Shown in pieces: positions 16,657 through 24,616 of a stretch of 34,483 bases of DNA. Each line of letters starts with the position of its first letter. Position 1 is the first letter of the stretch. The notes under the pieces were generated by a model. That model made no database searches. It had not been told where the DNA came from and worked only from the letters and a program-made list of their open reading frames with translations. The stretch spans positions 22,166-56,648 of the forward strand of contig DHON01000029.1 of assembly GCA_002409965.1 (NCBI GenBank), in the 5' to 3' direction. The translations under genes and the position numbers were made by a program. This stretch comes from Firmicutes bacterium UBA5389 (GTDB taxonomy: Bacteria; Bacillota; DTU025).

Positions 16657-17226
16657 ATGAGCAAGAGAGCGTTCGCCGCAGTGGTGGCGGTCTGCTTTGC
16701 CCTGGGCTTTGCGGCGGGGATGCTGACAGACCCGCGCACCCCTGCACCTGATCGTCCTGCTGCTGACGATGAAGCTGCAACGGCCGTAGCGACCGCGCCA
16801 ACGGCAGCAGAAGCGGCGCCGGCCAGAGAGCCCGAGACCATGATAGTGCCCGCGAAAGGCAGGACGGTGGGCGAATACGGGTGGCACAGGGATCTTGTCA
16901 TGGACGACTGGAGGTTCAGGGACGGAATTGACATCCTGTGTACTCCAGGAACGGAGGTGCTGGCTGCACTGTCGGGGGTTGTGACCGAGGCGTCGCGCGC
17001 AGCCAGCGGCGGCTACTTGGTGAGCCTGAAGCACGTGGGGGATCTCGAAACCCGATACGGCAACATCAGAGCGGCGTGGGTCGATGTGGGGCAGCAAGTG
17101 GCGGCGGGCACGTCTCTTGGAGACATGGGCGCCGCCTCGTCCGCGCCAGGAGGTGTACTTCGCTTCGCGGTGAGATGTGGCGGGGAGTTCATAGATCCGG
17201 CTGTATGCCTGGGACGACGCTTCTAG
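16657..17226 (+). CDS. SpoIIQ-like protein with degenerate M23 (LytM) domain
   Basis: The 189-residue product has an N-terminal membrane anchor (5-23), an Ala/Pro-rich linker (28-60) and a short M23/LytM fold (60-189). The first zinc-binding motif, normally HxGxD, reads RDGID here: Arg88 replaces the His and Asp92 is kept. The second motif, normally HxH, lies in VLRFAVR (167-173) and has no His. The domain should therefore be inactive. By position between spoIID and spoIIID it corresponds to SpoIIQ, whose extracellular domain binds SpoIIIAH across the two membranes around the forespore. ATG 16657 follows GAGGTGA. I leave the symbol empty because sequence similarity alone shows only a degenerate M23 protein. 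Confidence 0.85.
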   Translation: MSKRAFAAVVAVCFALGFAAGMLTDPRTPAPDRPAADDEAATAVATAPTAAEAAPAREPETMIVPAKGRTVGEYGWHRDLVMDDWRFRDGIDILCTPGTEVLAALSGVVTEASRAASGGYLVSLKHVGDLETRYGNIRAAWVDVGQQVAAGTSLGDMGAASSAPGGVLRFAVRCGGEFIDPAVCLGRRF

Positions 17227-17231
17227 CTGTA

Positions 17232-17260
17232 GCATAATCCACCCCTGTACGAATATAGAT
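17232..17260 (+). promoter_or_regulatory. Weak candidate sigma-E-like promoter for spoIIID
   Basis: GCATAAT (17232-17238) resembles the sigma-E -35 element, and 13 bases later AATATAGAT weakly resembles the -10 element. It sits in the gap before spoIIID, which is a sigma-E gene in Bacillus. The -10 match is poor. Confidence 0.25.
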
Positions 17261-17294
17261 CTAGCAAATGACAGGGGGGGAGGCCGGACGCCAG

Positions 17295-17552
17295 ATGAGG
17301 GAGTATATCCGCCGGCGCGTCCTCGAGATAACCGACCACATGCTGGAGACCAGGGCGACTGTGCGTCAGACGGCGCATCTGTTCAACGTGAGCAAGAGTA
17401 CAGTCCACAAGGACGTGACCGAGAGGCTTCCCTCGATTAGCAAGCAGTTGGCGAGAAAAGTAAAGAAAATTCTGGATCAGAATAAGGCTGAGAGGCACAT
17501 AAGGGGCGGTGAGGCCACGCGGAGAAAGTACCGTGCGAGCAGCAAAGGCTGA
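17295..17552 (+). CDS. spoIIID: Stage III sporulation transcriptional regulator SpoIIID
   Basis: SpoIIID is a small DNA-binding protein that switches mother-cell genes on and off after engulfment. The 85-residue product contains the helix-turn-helix NVSKSTVHKDVTERLP followed by the basic C-terminal tail AERHIRGGEATRRKYR, both close to the Bacillus protein. I chose ATG 17295 because its first residues (MREYIRRRV) align with the Bacillus N-terminus (MHDYIKERT). An upstream ATG at 17268 would add nine residues and has no ribosome site. A GGGGGGGAGG tract lies 11-12 bases before 17295. Confidence 0.96.
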   Translation: MREYIRRRVLEITDHMLETRATVRQTAHLFNVSKSTVHKDVTERLPSISKQLARKVKKILDQNKAERHIRGGEATRRKYRASSKG

Positions 17553-17597
17553 TTCCCGGATTGCGCGGGTCTGGGATGTATGGAGGCGGGGTGCGAC

Positions 17598-18611
17598 ATG
17601 GTCTGGTCCTATGCTGATGTCGGAATCGACCTGGGCACAGAGAACGTGCGGGTTGTAGTGCGCGGCAGGGGCGTTGTGATCGATGAACCCTCTGCCGTTG
17701 CTGTTGATAGACAAAGCGGGCTGTTTGCGGCAGCCGGCGGGCAGGCGGAGGAGCTCTTGGCGACAGATCCGTACAAGTTCATCCGGCTCAGGCCCCTGTC
17801 GAACGGGGCTATTGCCAGGTACGATTGCGCGCTCATGCTCCTGCGGAATATCATCACTCGCGTCTCGGGGGGAAGGGGCCTTGCCAGGCCCAGGGTTGCC
17901 CTGTCAGTGGCGGCTCGCCCATCGCAAGTGGAGAAGCGTACGTGGCTGCAGGTCGCGATGGAGTCGGGCGCGCGGGCGACGGCCCTGGTAGAGGCGCCCA
18001 TGGCAGCGGCGATCGGTGCCGGAGTCGACGTTCTGGCTCCGGGCGGCAACATGGTTGCGGATATCGGGGCTGGCGTCACGGATATCGGAGTAGTGTCGGC
18101 CGGCGGCATCGTCGTGTCGGACAGGCTTAAGGTGGGTGGGGCGTCGATCGACAGGGGGCTTCAGGCGTACGCGCGCGACTCCCACAGGCTTGCTTTGGGG
18201 CGACGGTCGGCTGAGGAAATCAAGGTGAAACTGGGAGCTCAGGGGTGGACTACACAGGAGGCGTCGCTCACGGTGCACGGCCGCGATCTCGCTGACGGGC
18301 TGCCCAAGGCGGCGACGTTCAGCGCGAAAGAGATGTCGCCTGCAATTGAACGCCAAGTACAGCCGGTAATTGACGCTGTTCGGTGCTTGTTCGGCTGCAC
18401 CCCTCCTGAGCTTGCATCGGATATCGCTGCGACCGCCATAGTGCTGACAGGGGGAGGATCGCGCCTGGCTGGGTTGGCCGGGCTCATGAGCGAGAAGATG
18501 GGAGTGCTCTTCAGGGTCGCTCCTGACCCGGATACCTGCGTGATACGGGGGATCGGGGAGCTTCTCACAGGCATGGACCCCCGCGTGACATGCGCATGGA
18601 AGAGTGTATGA
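17598..18611 (+). CDS. Divergent MreB/Mbl-family actin-like protein
   Basis: This is an actin-fold protein of the MreB/Mbl group that normally guides cell-wall synthesis. The 337-residue product begins MVWSYADVGIDLGTENVRV, matching the phosphate-1 loop, and ends with the adenosine-binding LTGGGSRLAGL. The EAPMAAAIGAG segment retains the catalytic-region Glu. The phosphate-2 loop reads DIGAGVTD (155-162) rather than the usual DIGGGTTD. The protein is clearly more divergent than standard MreB, but its place after spoIIID fits mbl. Start ATG 17598 is supported by GGAGGCGGGG upstream and by alignment; ATG 17580 is possible. Confidence 0.88.
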   Translation: MVWSYADVGIDLGTENVRVVVRGRGVVIDEPSAVAVDRQSGLFAAAGGQAEELLATDPYKFIRLRPLSNGAIARYDCALMLLRNIITRVSGGRGLARPRVALSVAARPSQVEKRTWLQVAMESGARATALVEAPMAAAIGAGVDVLAPGGNMVADIGAGVTDIGVVSAGGIVVSDRLKVGGASIDRGLQAYARDSHRLALGRRSAEEIKVKLGAQGWTTQEASLTVHGRDLADGLPKAATFSAKEMSPAIERQVQPVIDAVRCLFGCTPPELASDIAATAIVLTGGGSRLAGLAGLMSEKMGVLFRVAPDPDTCVIRGIGELLTGMDPRVTCAWKSV

Positions 18612-18664
18612 TATGGAGTACGGCACATAGCGGGGACCATGAGAGAGGGGCGTTGCAGTTCACA

Positions 18665-20548
18665 ATGTGCAAGAGGTTGTTTGCGAGGATCGCTGCGACT
18701 GTCGCAGTTGCAGTGGCAGTTTTGTCCATGTCTATCTTTTGGGGGCCTGTGGCGTGCGCCGCGGACGCAAGAGTGGGCACGATGGATGTGCAGAGCCTGA
18801 GACCGGGCATGAAGGGAACCGGCAGGACGGTGTTCCATGGCGTCGAACCGGAGGACTTCGAGGTAGAGATCATCGGGATCATGCGCCGAGGCGGACAGCT
18901 GGGCGACATGATACTGGTGCGCGCGTCTGGGCCGGCCATCGAGGCGTCGGGCGGTGTTGCCGAGGGCATGAGCGGTAGCCCAGTCTACGTGGAGGGTAAG
19001 CTGATCGGGGCCATAGCCTACGTGTTTTCCGGGAGCGACCACTTCGTCGCCGGTGTGACTCCCATTGCCGATATGATGAGGATGCTCGATTACCCCGATG
19101 GGGTTCCCGCGGGCGCGCGCGCGGCGGCTTCTGTGGTCGTGAGCGGCCTCGCCGGGCGGGCCCTGGACAGGCTGTCGAAGTCTCTTGAGCAGTTTGGAAC
19201 CGCAGTCCGGCCCGCAGTGAGCCTGGGGACAGGCCGGGCGGAGCTGGAGCAGTCTGCATGGGCGGGAGATTCGGCAGGCGCGGCAGGCGCAACGGCCATC
19301 GTGCCGGGTTCGGCAATCGCGCTCCAGCTTGCGCAGGGAGATGTGGAGATAACCGCCTTCGGCACCGTCACCTATGTCGAAGGCGACAGGTTCCTCGCAT
19401 TCGGCCATCCAGTGTTGGGGAACGGAACGACCGACCTCGCCGCGAGCGGGGCGTTTGTGCACGGAGTGATCAAATCGGACAGCACGCCCTTCAAGGTGCT
19501 GAGTTCAACGGGTTTGGTGGGCGCGTTCACTCAGGATCGTCTGAACGGAGTTGCCGGCAAGCTCGGACGGCAGGCCGCTACGATCCCGGTGTCTGTGACA
19601 GTCCTAGACCAAGAGACCGGGCGTGAGAAGACGGTATCGATGCTAGTGGCGCCGGAGGAGTCTTTGGTGGCCGGCATATTCGGGTCGGGGGCGCTTGCCG
19701 CGTTCGACGGCGCCCTGGATCGCGTGGGCGGGGGCACCGCCTACGTGGAGCTGTCCGTGAAGCTAGACGGCAGGGATGCCTACGAACGCCGCGATACCTT
19801 CTGGAGCGGTTCGGATGTAGCGGGCGGCAGCGTGTCGGATGCGTTCGACACGGTGGGGTTGATTGCCAACAGTGCAGCCGAACGCGCCACGATTGAAGGG
19901 ATAACTCTTAAGGCGCGGGTGGGACCGGACCGCCGAACTGCAGTGATCGAGAAGGCCAGGGTACTCCAGAAGACGGTGCGTCCCGGCGATCAGGTGGATG
20001 TTGAGGTGACACTGCGCGTCTTCCGCGGACCCAGGGTGACCCAGGTACTGTCGCTAGTAATGCCGGACGACATAGGCAGCGGAATGGTCTCGCTGATGGT
20101 TCGGGGCGGCAGCGTCAGTTTTGAGGATGATGTGGACAGCTGGGCCAAGCCAGTGGAAGAGCTGCTGTACATGGACGTTGACGATATGCTGGCTGAATTG
20201 GGTTCGCGCCCGCTTGGCAATGATATCGTGCTCGAGCTCGAGCCATACCTTCTGGAGGAACCTAGTGTTGACATGGGATCGCCGGTGGACTCAGAGCTGC
20301 ATCGAGACGGCGTTTCCGGGCGCGACTCCAAGGACAAGGCCAGCGACAAGGACAAGGCCAAGGAGAGTGCGCCCAGCGGTGGAGACTCGCAGGCCGATGC
20401 GGACGCGTTGTTCTCCGAGCCCGTGTCCGTGCGGGCTCAAACGGAGTGGGTGATCCAGGGGATCAAGTGGCTTACCGTGGACATCGAGGCGGAAACCGAT
20501 GTGGAAACCGAAGTGGAAACCGAAGAGCCTGATTCGGCAGATGCCTGA
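18665..20548 (+). CDS. Secreted SpoIVB-type (S55) serine peptidase-like protein
   Basis: The 627-residue product has a signal peptide (about 1-33, cleavage near ACAAD) and a S55-type core: GMKGTGRTVFHG, then GMSGSP (101-106) with the likely catalytic Ser103, GKLIGAIAYVF, and later FLAFGHPVL with a candidate catalytic His. In SpoIVB the His part precedes the Ser part, so here the order is swapped. Large proteins with this order are known in several phyla. The C-terminal 100 residues are acidic and low in complexity, with tandem repeats (DKDKA; VETE, 12-bp units at 20489-20524). Upstream in-frame ATGs at 18590-18608 overlap the mbl-like gene; I prefer 18665 because it begins a normal signal peptide. 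A role in spore or envelope signalling is inferred from context. Confidence 0.82.
   Translation: MCKRLFARIAATVAVAVAVLSMSIFWGPVACAADARVGTMDVQSLRPGMKGTGRTVFHGVEPEDFEVEIIGIMRRGGQLGDMILVRASGPAIEASGGVAEGMSGSPVYVEGKLIGAIAYVFSGSDHFVAGVTPIADMMRMLDYPDGVPAGARAAASVVVSGLAGRALDRLSKSLEQFGTAVRPAVSLGTGRAELEQSAWAGDSAGAAGATAIVPGSAIALQLAQGDVEITAFGTVTYVEGDRFLAFGHPVLGNGTTDLAASGAFVHGVIKSDSTPFKVLSSTGLVGAFTQDRLNGVAGKLGRQAATIPVSVTVLDQETGREKTVSMLVAPEESLVAGIFGSGALAAFDGALDRVGGGTAYVELSVKLDGRDAYERRDTFWSGSDVAGGSVSDAFDTVGLIANSAAERATIEGITLKARVGPDRRTAVIEKARVLQKTVRPGDQVDVEVTLRVFRGPRVTQVLSLVMPDDIGSGMVSLMVRGGSVSFEDDVDSWAKPVEELLYMDVDDMLAELGSRPLGNDIVLELEPYLLEEPSVDMGSPVDSELHRDGVSGRDSKDKASDKDKAKESAPSGGDSQADADALFSEPVSVRAQTEWVIQGIKWLTVDIEAETDVETEVETEEPDSADA
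20489..20524 (+). repeat. Triple 12-bp tandem repeat in the S55 gene tail
   Basis: Three 12-base units based on GTGGAAACCGAA (20489-20500, 20501-20512, 20513-20524, the first with changes) encode (A/V)ET(D/E) repeats in the acidic C-terminus. Confidence 0.85.
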
Positions 20549-20580
20549 GGACCCTCATCGATAGCGTTGGGGTCGTCGAT

Positions 20581-20626
20581 GGGGTGGCGGTTGTGGCTGC
20601 TCAGGCAGCTACTGCTGGGCCACCCC
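20581..20626. terminator. Long hairpin at convergent gene ends
   Basis: GGGGTGGC (20581-20588) pairs with GCCACCCC (20619-20626), enclosing a smaller GCTGC/GCAGC hairpin (20596-20609). It overlaps the end of the epimerase gene and follows the S55 gene. There is no T tract, so a terminator role is tentative. Confidence 0.35.
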
Positions 20627-21649
20627 GTTGTCGGTAAACCACTCGATGGAGTCTTTCACCGAGTCTCGCAGGCGCCTCGGAGCGTAACCCAGTTCCCGCC
20701 GGGCTTTCGCGCTGCTGATGTTATGGTTGCTGAGCAGCGTTTCAACGGAATACCTGGTGATCCGGCTTTTGACTTTGCAGGCCAGGCAAAACGCGGTCGA
20801 GACATGGGCGACGGCTCGGATGAGCCATGCTGGCACGCGCAGCCGGAAGCGGGGTTGGCGGCCATGGAGTTCGTCCACCAGCCGGGCCAGGTCGGCAATG
20901 CTAATGCACTCGCCGGCCAGGATATATACCTCGCCGGGCTTTCCTTTCTCGCCTGCGAGTACGTGGCCGATCGCGACGTCCCTAACGTCGACGAAGTTGT
21001 AGCCTCCGTCCGGGATTGCCCAGAATGCATTGCGGGCCAGATCCAGCAGCACGCGCCCCATGATCGACACGCGGAAGTCGAACGGGCCTATGACCCCAGT
21101 CGGGCAGACTATCACTGCGTCCAATCCGCGCTTCACCGCCCGCAAGACCTCAATTGACGCCCTGGCTTTCGATTTGTCATATCCGCCGCGTGATCGCTCC
21201 GGGTCGAGGCCGCATGATTCGTCGATTACGGCGCCATTTGGGGGCTCAACGAGCGAGTGGATCGAGCTTGTGTATACCAGTCTTCTCACGCCCGCCTTCT
21301 CGCAGGCGTTCAACACGTTGATGGTGCCCTGCACGTTCACACGGTCCACCGATTGCTCCTGCCATGGGAGGATGCTCACCAGTCCGGCCACGTGATAGAC
21401 CACATCGGCCCCGCGAAATGCGGCTTCCAGCGAATCAGGATCCAGCACGTCTCCTGACACAATCTGGACTCGCAGCCCGTCCAGCGGTCGCGTGTCTTCT
21501 GTGGGGAGCGCCAAGACTCTGACCTTCTCGCCGCGTGCAAGCAGCTCGCGGACAAGAACGTTTCCGATGTGCCCGGTTCCTCCAGTTACAGCTATCAATG
21601 CACCCACCGCCTTGACCGCCGATCGTTCGCGTCGGAGATCTGCACTCAT
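20609..21649 (-). CDS. NAD(P)-dependent epimerase/dehydratase (extended SDR)
   Basis: The 346-residue product is an extended short-chain dehydrogenase. It has the nucleotide-binding TGGTGHIGN, the acidic GDVLDPDSLEAAF segment, VYHVAGLVS, a serine in VYTSSIHS and the catalytic YxxxK in GGYDKSKARAS. VCPTGVIGP and the RDVAIGHVLA region resemble the dihydroflavonol reductase, 3-beta-HSD and HpnA-like branch. The substrate is unknown (sugar nucleotide, sterol- or hopanoid-like lipid are possible). It is transcribed alone, convergent to the S55 gene, from a strong promoter at 21683-21711. The ATG at 21649 has no clear ribosome site and sits directly against an 8-bp inverted repeat. Internal starts near codons 14-21 cannot be excluded. 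Confidence 0.85.
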   Translation of the reverse strand: MSADLRRERSAVKAVGALIAVTGGTGHIGNVLVRELLARGEKVRVLALPTEDTRPLDGLRVQIVSGDVLDPDSLEAAFRGADVVYHVAGLVSILPWQEQSVDRVNVQGTINVLNACEKAGVRRLVYTSSIHSLVEPPNGAVIDESCGLDPERSRGGYDKSKARASIEVLRAVKRGLDAVIVCPTGVIGPFDFRVSIMGRVLLDLARNAFWAIPDGGYNFVDVRDVAIGHVLAGEKGKPGEVYILAGECISIADLARLVDELHGRQPRFRLRVPAWLIRAVAHVSTAFCLACKVKSRITRYSVETLLSNHNISSAKARRELGYAPRRLRDSVKDSIEWFTDNGVAQQ

Positions 21650-21675
21650 GGTGACTGGACAGTCAGTCAGTCACC
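21650..21675 (-). promoter_or_regulatory. Inverted repeat filling the epimerase 5' leader
   Basis: GGTGACTG (21650-21657) and CAGTCACC (21668-21675) form a perfect 8-bp inverted repeat with a 10-base spacer that contains GACTGACT repeats. It occupies the whole leader between the predicted transcription start (about 21676) and the ATG. It could be an operator or an RNA hairpin that hides the start codon. Confidence 0.6.
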
Positions 21676-21682
21676 CAGTGAT

Positions 21683-21711
21683 AGTGTACAGCCGGGGCCG
21701 TGCGATGTCAA
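21683..21711 (-). promoter_or_regulatory. Consensus sigma-A promoter of the epimerase gene
   Basis: On the minus strand, TTGACA (plus-strand 21706-21711), exactly 17 bases, then TACACT (21683-21688). Predicted start near 21676, giving a leader of about 27 bases. Confidence 0.75.
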
Positions 21712-21758
21712 CGGGCGGCGCCCTGCCGCATAGCTGGTCTGTTGAACTCACCCCCGCT

Positions 21759-21816
21759 TTCCTGCTTCCCGAAATCGCGGCCACTCCATAGACGCAATCC
21801 AGCCGTTGAGCAGGCT
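21759..21816 (-). repeat. Inverted-repeat copy B
   Basis: The reverse complement matches window positions 1-58 at all but two bases. Homology stops at 21759. Its other flank cannot be compared because copy A is cut by the window edge. In minus-strand frame it encodes SLLNGWIASMEWPRFREAG, then stops. As with copy A, a sigma-A promoter reads away from it within about 50 bases. Confidence 0.75.
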
Positions 21817-22098
21817 GCGTATGGCATAACCTGGGATGCTCACTCTTTGACGGAAGTTTCGCGGATAACGGCAAAAAGTGAACACAGGCGCATTCATTAT
21901 TGAACATATGCAAGCAAGTAGAGGCAATACCCTGGATGAATCCACCATAAATCCGATACCTGCTAGCATGTTATGGGAATTCGCGAGCTGGAGGCGCGCC
22001 GGAGGGCAAAAGCGCGGCCGTAAATGGTGGGAACAAGAGCATAGAGCGGCCCATGTGCTCACTTTTTGCAGCGTTCGCGTCCGAATGTGAGCACATGG
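21817..22098. mobile_element. Insertion-sequence-end-like hairpins, probable IS remnants
   Basis: Two related hairpins face away from each other. The minus-strand one (21837-21884) reads TGTTCAC...GTGAGCA. The plus-strand one (22051-22098) is a perfect 12-bp stem CCATGTGCTCAC/GTGAGCACATGG with a 24-base loop. Both share the 14-base core TGYTCACTTTTTGC (21871-21884 minus, 22056-22069 plus). The patch is less GC-rich than its surroundings, and open frames through it (for example 21878-22090) have no recognisable product. Such paired ends suggest decayed insertion sequences, possibly IS21-like, but no transposase is visible. Confidence 0.45.
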
Positions 22099-22450
22099 CC
22101 CGTACCTTTTGTCAAAAATGGCGCACCCCAGTTCTTGTCACATGCCCGGGCATGCAGCCGACCGCGCTGAGCCACGCAGACATGCATACGAATCGCATCT
22201 GAGTTACGACTCCCCCGACGCCCAACAGGCGTCTAGCAGGGGTTATAACGCAGACTGGCATATCGCGCAGAGACTAATCGAGAACTACTTAGGCGCTGCC
22301 CCCCATACATCGCTCGCCTCCGGATTCTGCACAGGGTGTCACCTCATACCATACGCAACAACATATGCCCAGCTAGCCGGCATTCCACTTGGCGATGCTC
22401 GAAGGATCCGAGCGCGAATCGTCGAAGTTGCAGGTGGTGGTGAATGCCTA
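22099..22450. other. Gene-poor stretch before the tamB-like gene
   Basis: About 350 bases with no gene I can support. The tamB frame stays open back to a TTG at 22109, but the extra 114 codons contain many Cys, His and Tyr residues, have no ribosome site at their start and would put about 120 residues ahead of the membrane anchor. I see no clear promoter here. Confidence 0.5.
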
Positions 22451-24616
22451 GTGGCGCGCGTCAGACGTCTCCGCATAACGCGTTCAATGTGTGTTTTCAT
22501 GCTCCTGTTCGCTCTAGTCGCCGGCGGATGCTTGATGCTCCGGCGCAATCTGGCTGCGATCGGTTCCGATGCGGTCGCGGCCATACTTTCCCGCGCCGTT
22601 GGGATGGCCGACGTACGGGTCGAGAGCGTGGCAATTCATGGCATACGCTCTGTGGTCATGTCCGGGGTCCGGATGGGAGATGCACTGAGCGCTCAGCGGG
22701 TGTCAGTTGTTTACGACTTCCGCTCCTTGCTGAGAGCCGGGGCCAGTCCCATACTGAGTGTCACAGCGATACACGCGGAAGGCGTTGAAGCGGACTGGAC
22801 TGCGCCTCAGGGGTATTTCAGAGATGACGGCGCCGACAGCCGGTCGCCCACTGACAGTCGGTCATCAACACCTGGTCTACAGGCAGGCGCGGCGGCGGAC
22901 GCAGCTACTGGGCAACGCCAGGGCGAGAGCGCTTCGGCCGTGTTCCGCGGTATCGTGTTGGTTCGAGACGCTGCCATCATCATCAGTCGTCCGGATGGGC
23001 CCGAGGGTGAACCGGGCAAGGAGCGCAGGGTTGAACTGAGGGACGTGCGGCTGGAACCGCTCACGCGCGCCGCCGCGGGCCCGGACCCGGACCCGGACGC
23101 ACGCGCAGACGCTGATGCGGCGTCCTCCGATACTTCATGGTCAGTGGCTATCGGCCGTGCGCTATGCTACTATGATCGTCGAGCCGAGGACCGCATCGAG
23201 CTGGCCGACGTCTGCGGGGCGCTGACTGTGTCAGATGAGGCCGTCACAGTAGATGATCTCTCGGCCCGGGTTCTCGAAGGCACGGTGCGCGCCGGCTTCA
23301 CTGTTTCTCGCGCATTGCCCGCCGAGGCCGGCGCGGCTGGAACTCGCATCGCTGGGCAAGTCGCACTCACCAGCCTTTCGTGTGATGGGTGGACCGTCAC
23401 CGGCGAACTCGAGACCCTCGACGACGGCAACGTGCGTGTCGATGGGGAAGTCGGATTCAGCGGCGACATGGGCTCCGGGCGTCTTAAGGCCCGCCTGGAG
23501 GGAGCGGTCGCAGTTCCCGGCCTTACTCCCGGAGCCGAGGGTTTTTCGGCAGATGGTGTCGTGGACATAGAGAGTATGGAAATCGGGCAATCATGCGTTC
23601 GGAACATGGAATTTGAGGCGGCGGCGCAGTGGTTGCCGCGTGCGGGCGCCATCGCGGTCCAGGTGCGCGCGGAGAAGACGACCATGGACCAAGTCGCCGC
23701 GGCGCTCGGCAGGCCCGTTCCTGCTCAGGGCTGGGTGGACTGGCGCGCGGACGGCGAAGTCGGCCTAGACGGACGTGCCTCGGTTCGCGTAATACTGACG
23801 GATGGGGCTGTCCGCGCCGATGGGTGGCCTGACGAGTGGCCGAGCGAGTTCACGGCGATCTCGGGCGCTATCGAGGTCGAGGGCGAGGTTGGGGGCGAGA
23901 TCGAAGGAAAGCTCAATGCGCGCGTGTCGGGGATCTGCGCGGAGTTCGGCGGCGGCCAGGTAGGACTGGCGGGCTCGCCGCGGCTGTGGCACGTGACCGC
24001 ATCAGGGGTCCAGATCCACCACCAGCTTGTGTCGGGGCTTGTAGACGCGGACCTGACGCTCGGCACTGGAAAGGTGTATTCGCTCAGCGGACGCATCGGT
24101 GTGCGCGATGCCCAGATGGATCTGGTGGTAGCCGGGATTCAGAACGGTGTTCCGGTTCCCGATGCCGACCTCGATTTGGATATCGAGGTCGGCGAGGGCG
24201 TCAAAATAGTGCGAGGCGAGTCGTGGGCGTGGGCACTGCCCGGTGTGCTTCACGTGCAGGGTAGCACTGGCCGCCCCGTGGTCTCCGGCAGCCTGAATCT
24301 GTGGTCTGGCCAGATAGACCTCTACGATGTTCCATTGGAAATCGTGTCGGGAGGAGTGCGCTTCACGGGAACCCCCGGCGATTCGCCTCAATTTGACCTG
24401 GTGGCGCGGGATGTTACGTCTGGGCTTTCAACGATCATAGCTGTGTCCGGCGTGCCGGGCAACATGCGGATAGCGGCGGGACTCGAAGACGGATCCGAGA
24501 AAGAAACCCTCGAAGGCGATCTTCTCGTGAAACTTCTGCTGGCTCGGCTGCGTCTATACATGTTAAGCAGACTTGGACGAGCGCTGGGAGAACTCCCGCC
24601 TCTGCCCGGGTCTTAG
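22451..24616 (+). CDS. TamB-like protein (translocation and assembly module / DUF490)
   Basis: TamB-type proteins are anchored in the inner membrane and span the periplasm as a long beta structure, helping outer-membrane protein assembly or lipid transport. The 721-residue product has one N-terminal membrane helix (about 10-32), AsmA-like repeats of predicted beta strands and a C-terminal TamB domain with SLNLWSGQIDLYDVPLEIVSGGVRFTG-type sequence ending close to the C-terminus. It is shorter than the about 1250-residue E. coli protein. GTG 22451 is chosen because it directly precedes the membrane anchor, and AGGTGG lies 13 bases upstream (a little far). An Omp85 gene follows, as in tamA-tamB pairs. 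Confidence 0.82.
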   Translation: MARVRRLRITRSMCVFMLLFALVAGGCLMLRRNLAAIGSDAVAAILSRAVGMADVRVESVAIHGIRSVVMSGVRMGDALSAQRVSVVYDFRSLLRAGASPILSVTAIHAEGVEADWTAPQGYFRDDGADSRSPTDSRSSTPGLQAGAAADAATGQRQGESASAVFRGIVLVRDAAIIISRPDGPEGEPGKERRVELRDVRLEPLTRAAAGPDPDPDARADADAASSDTSWSVAIGRALCYYDRRAEDRIELADVCGALTVSDEAVTVDDLSARVLEGTVRAGFTVSRALPAEAGAAGTRIAGQVALTSLSCDGWTVTGELETLDDGNVRVDGEVGFSGDMGSGRLKARLEGAVAVPGLTPGAEGFSADGVVDIESMEIGQSCVRNMEFEAAAQWLPRAGAIAVQVRAEKTTMDQVAAALGRPVPAQGWVDWRADGEVGLDGRASVRVILTDGAVRADGWPDEWPSEFTAISGAIEVEGEVGGEIEGKLNARVSGICAEFGGGQVGLAGSPRLWHVTASGVQIHHQLVSGLVDADLTLGTGKVYSLSGRIGVRDAQMDLVVAGIQNGVPVPDADLDLDIEVGEGVKIVRGESWAWALPGVLHVQGSTGRPVVSGSLNLWSGQIDLYDVPLEIVSGGVRFTGTPGDSPQFDLVARDVTSGLSTIIAVSGVPGNMRIAAGLEDGSEKETLEGDLLVKLLLARLRLYMLSRLGRALGELPPLPGS

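Noticed and set aside
18239..19462. Long minus-strand open frame of 407 codons
   Set aside because: It lies antisense to the mbl-like and S55 genes, has no recognisable motif, and is expected by chance in high-GC DNA opposite real genes.
21878..22090. 70-codon plus-strand ORF in the IS-like patch
   Set aside because: No ribosome site, no recognisable product, and it overlaps a hairpin that looks like a mobile-element end.
22109..22450. N-terminal extension of the TamB-like protein from TTG 22109
   Set aside because: No ribosome site, unusual composition, and it would bury the membrane anchor more than 110 residues from the start.
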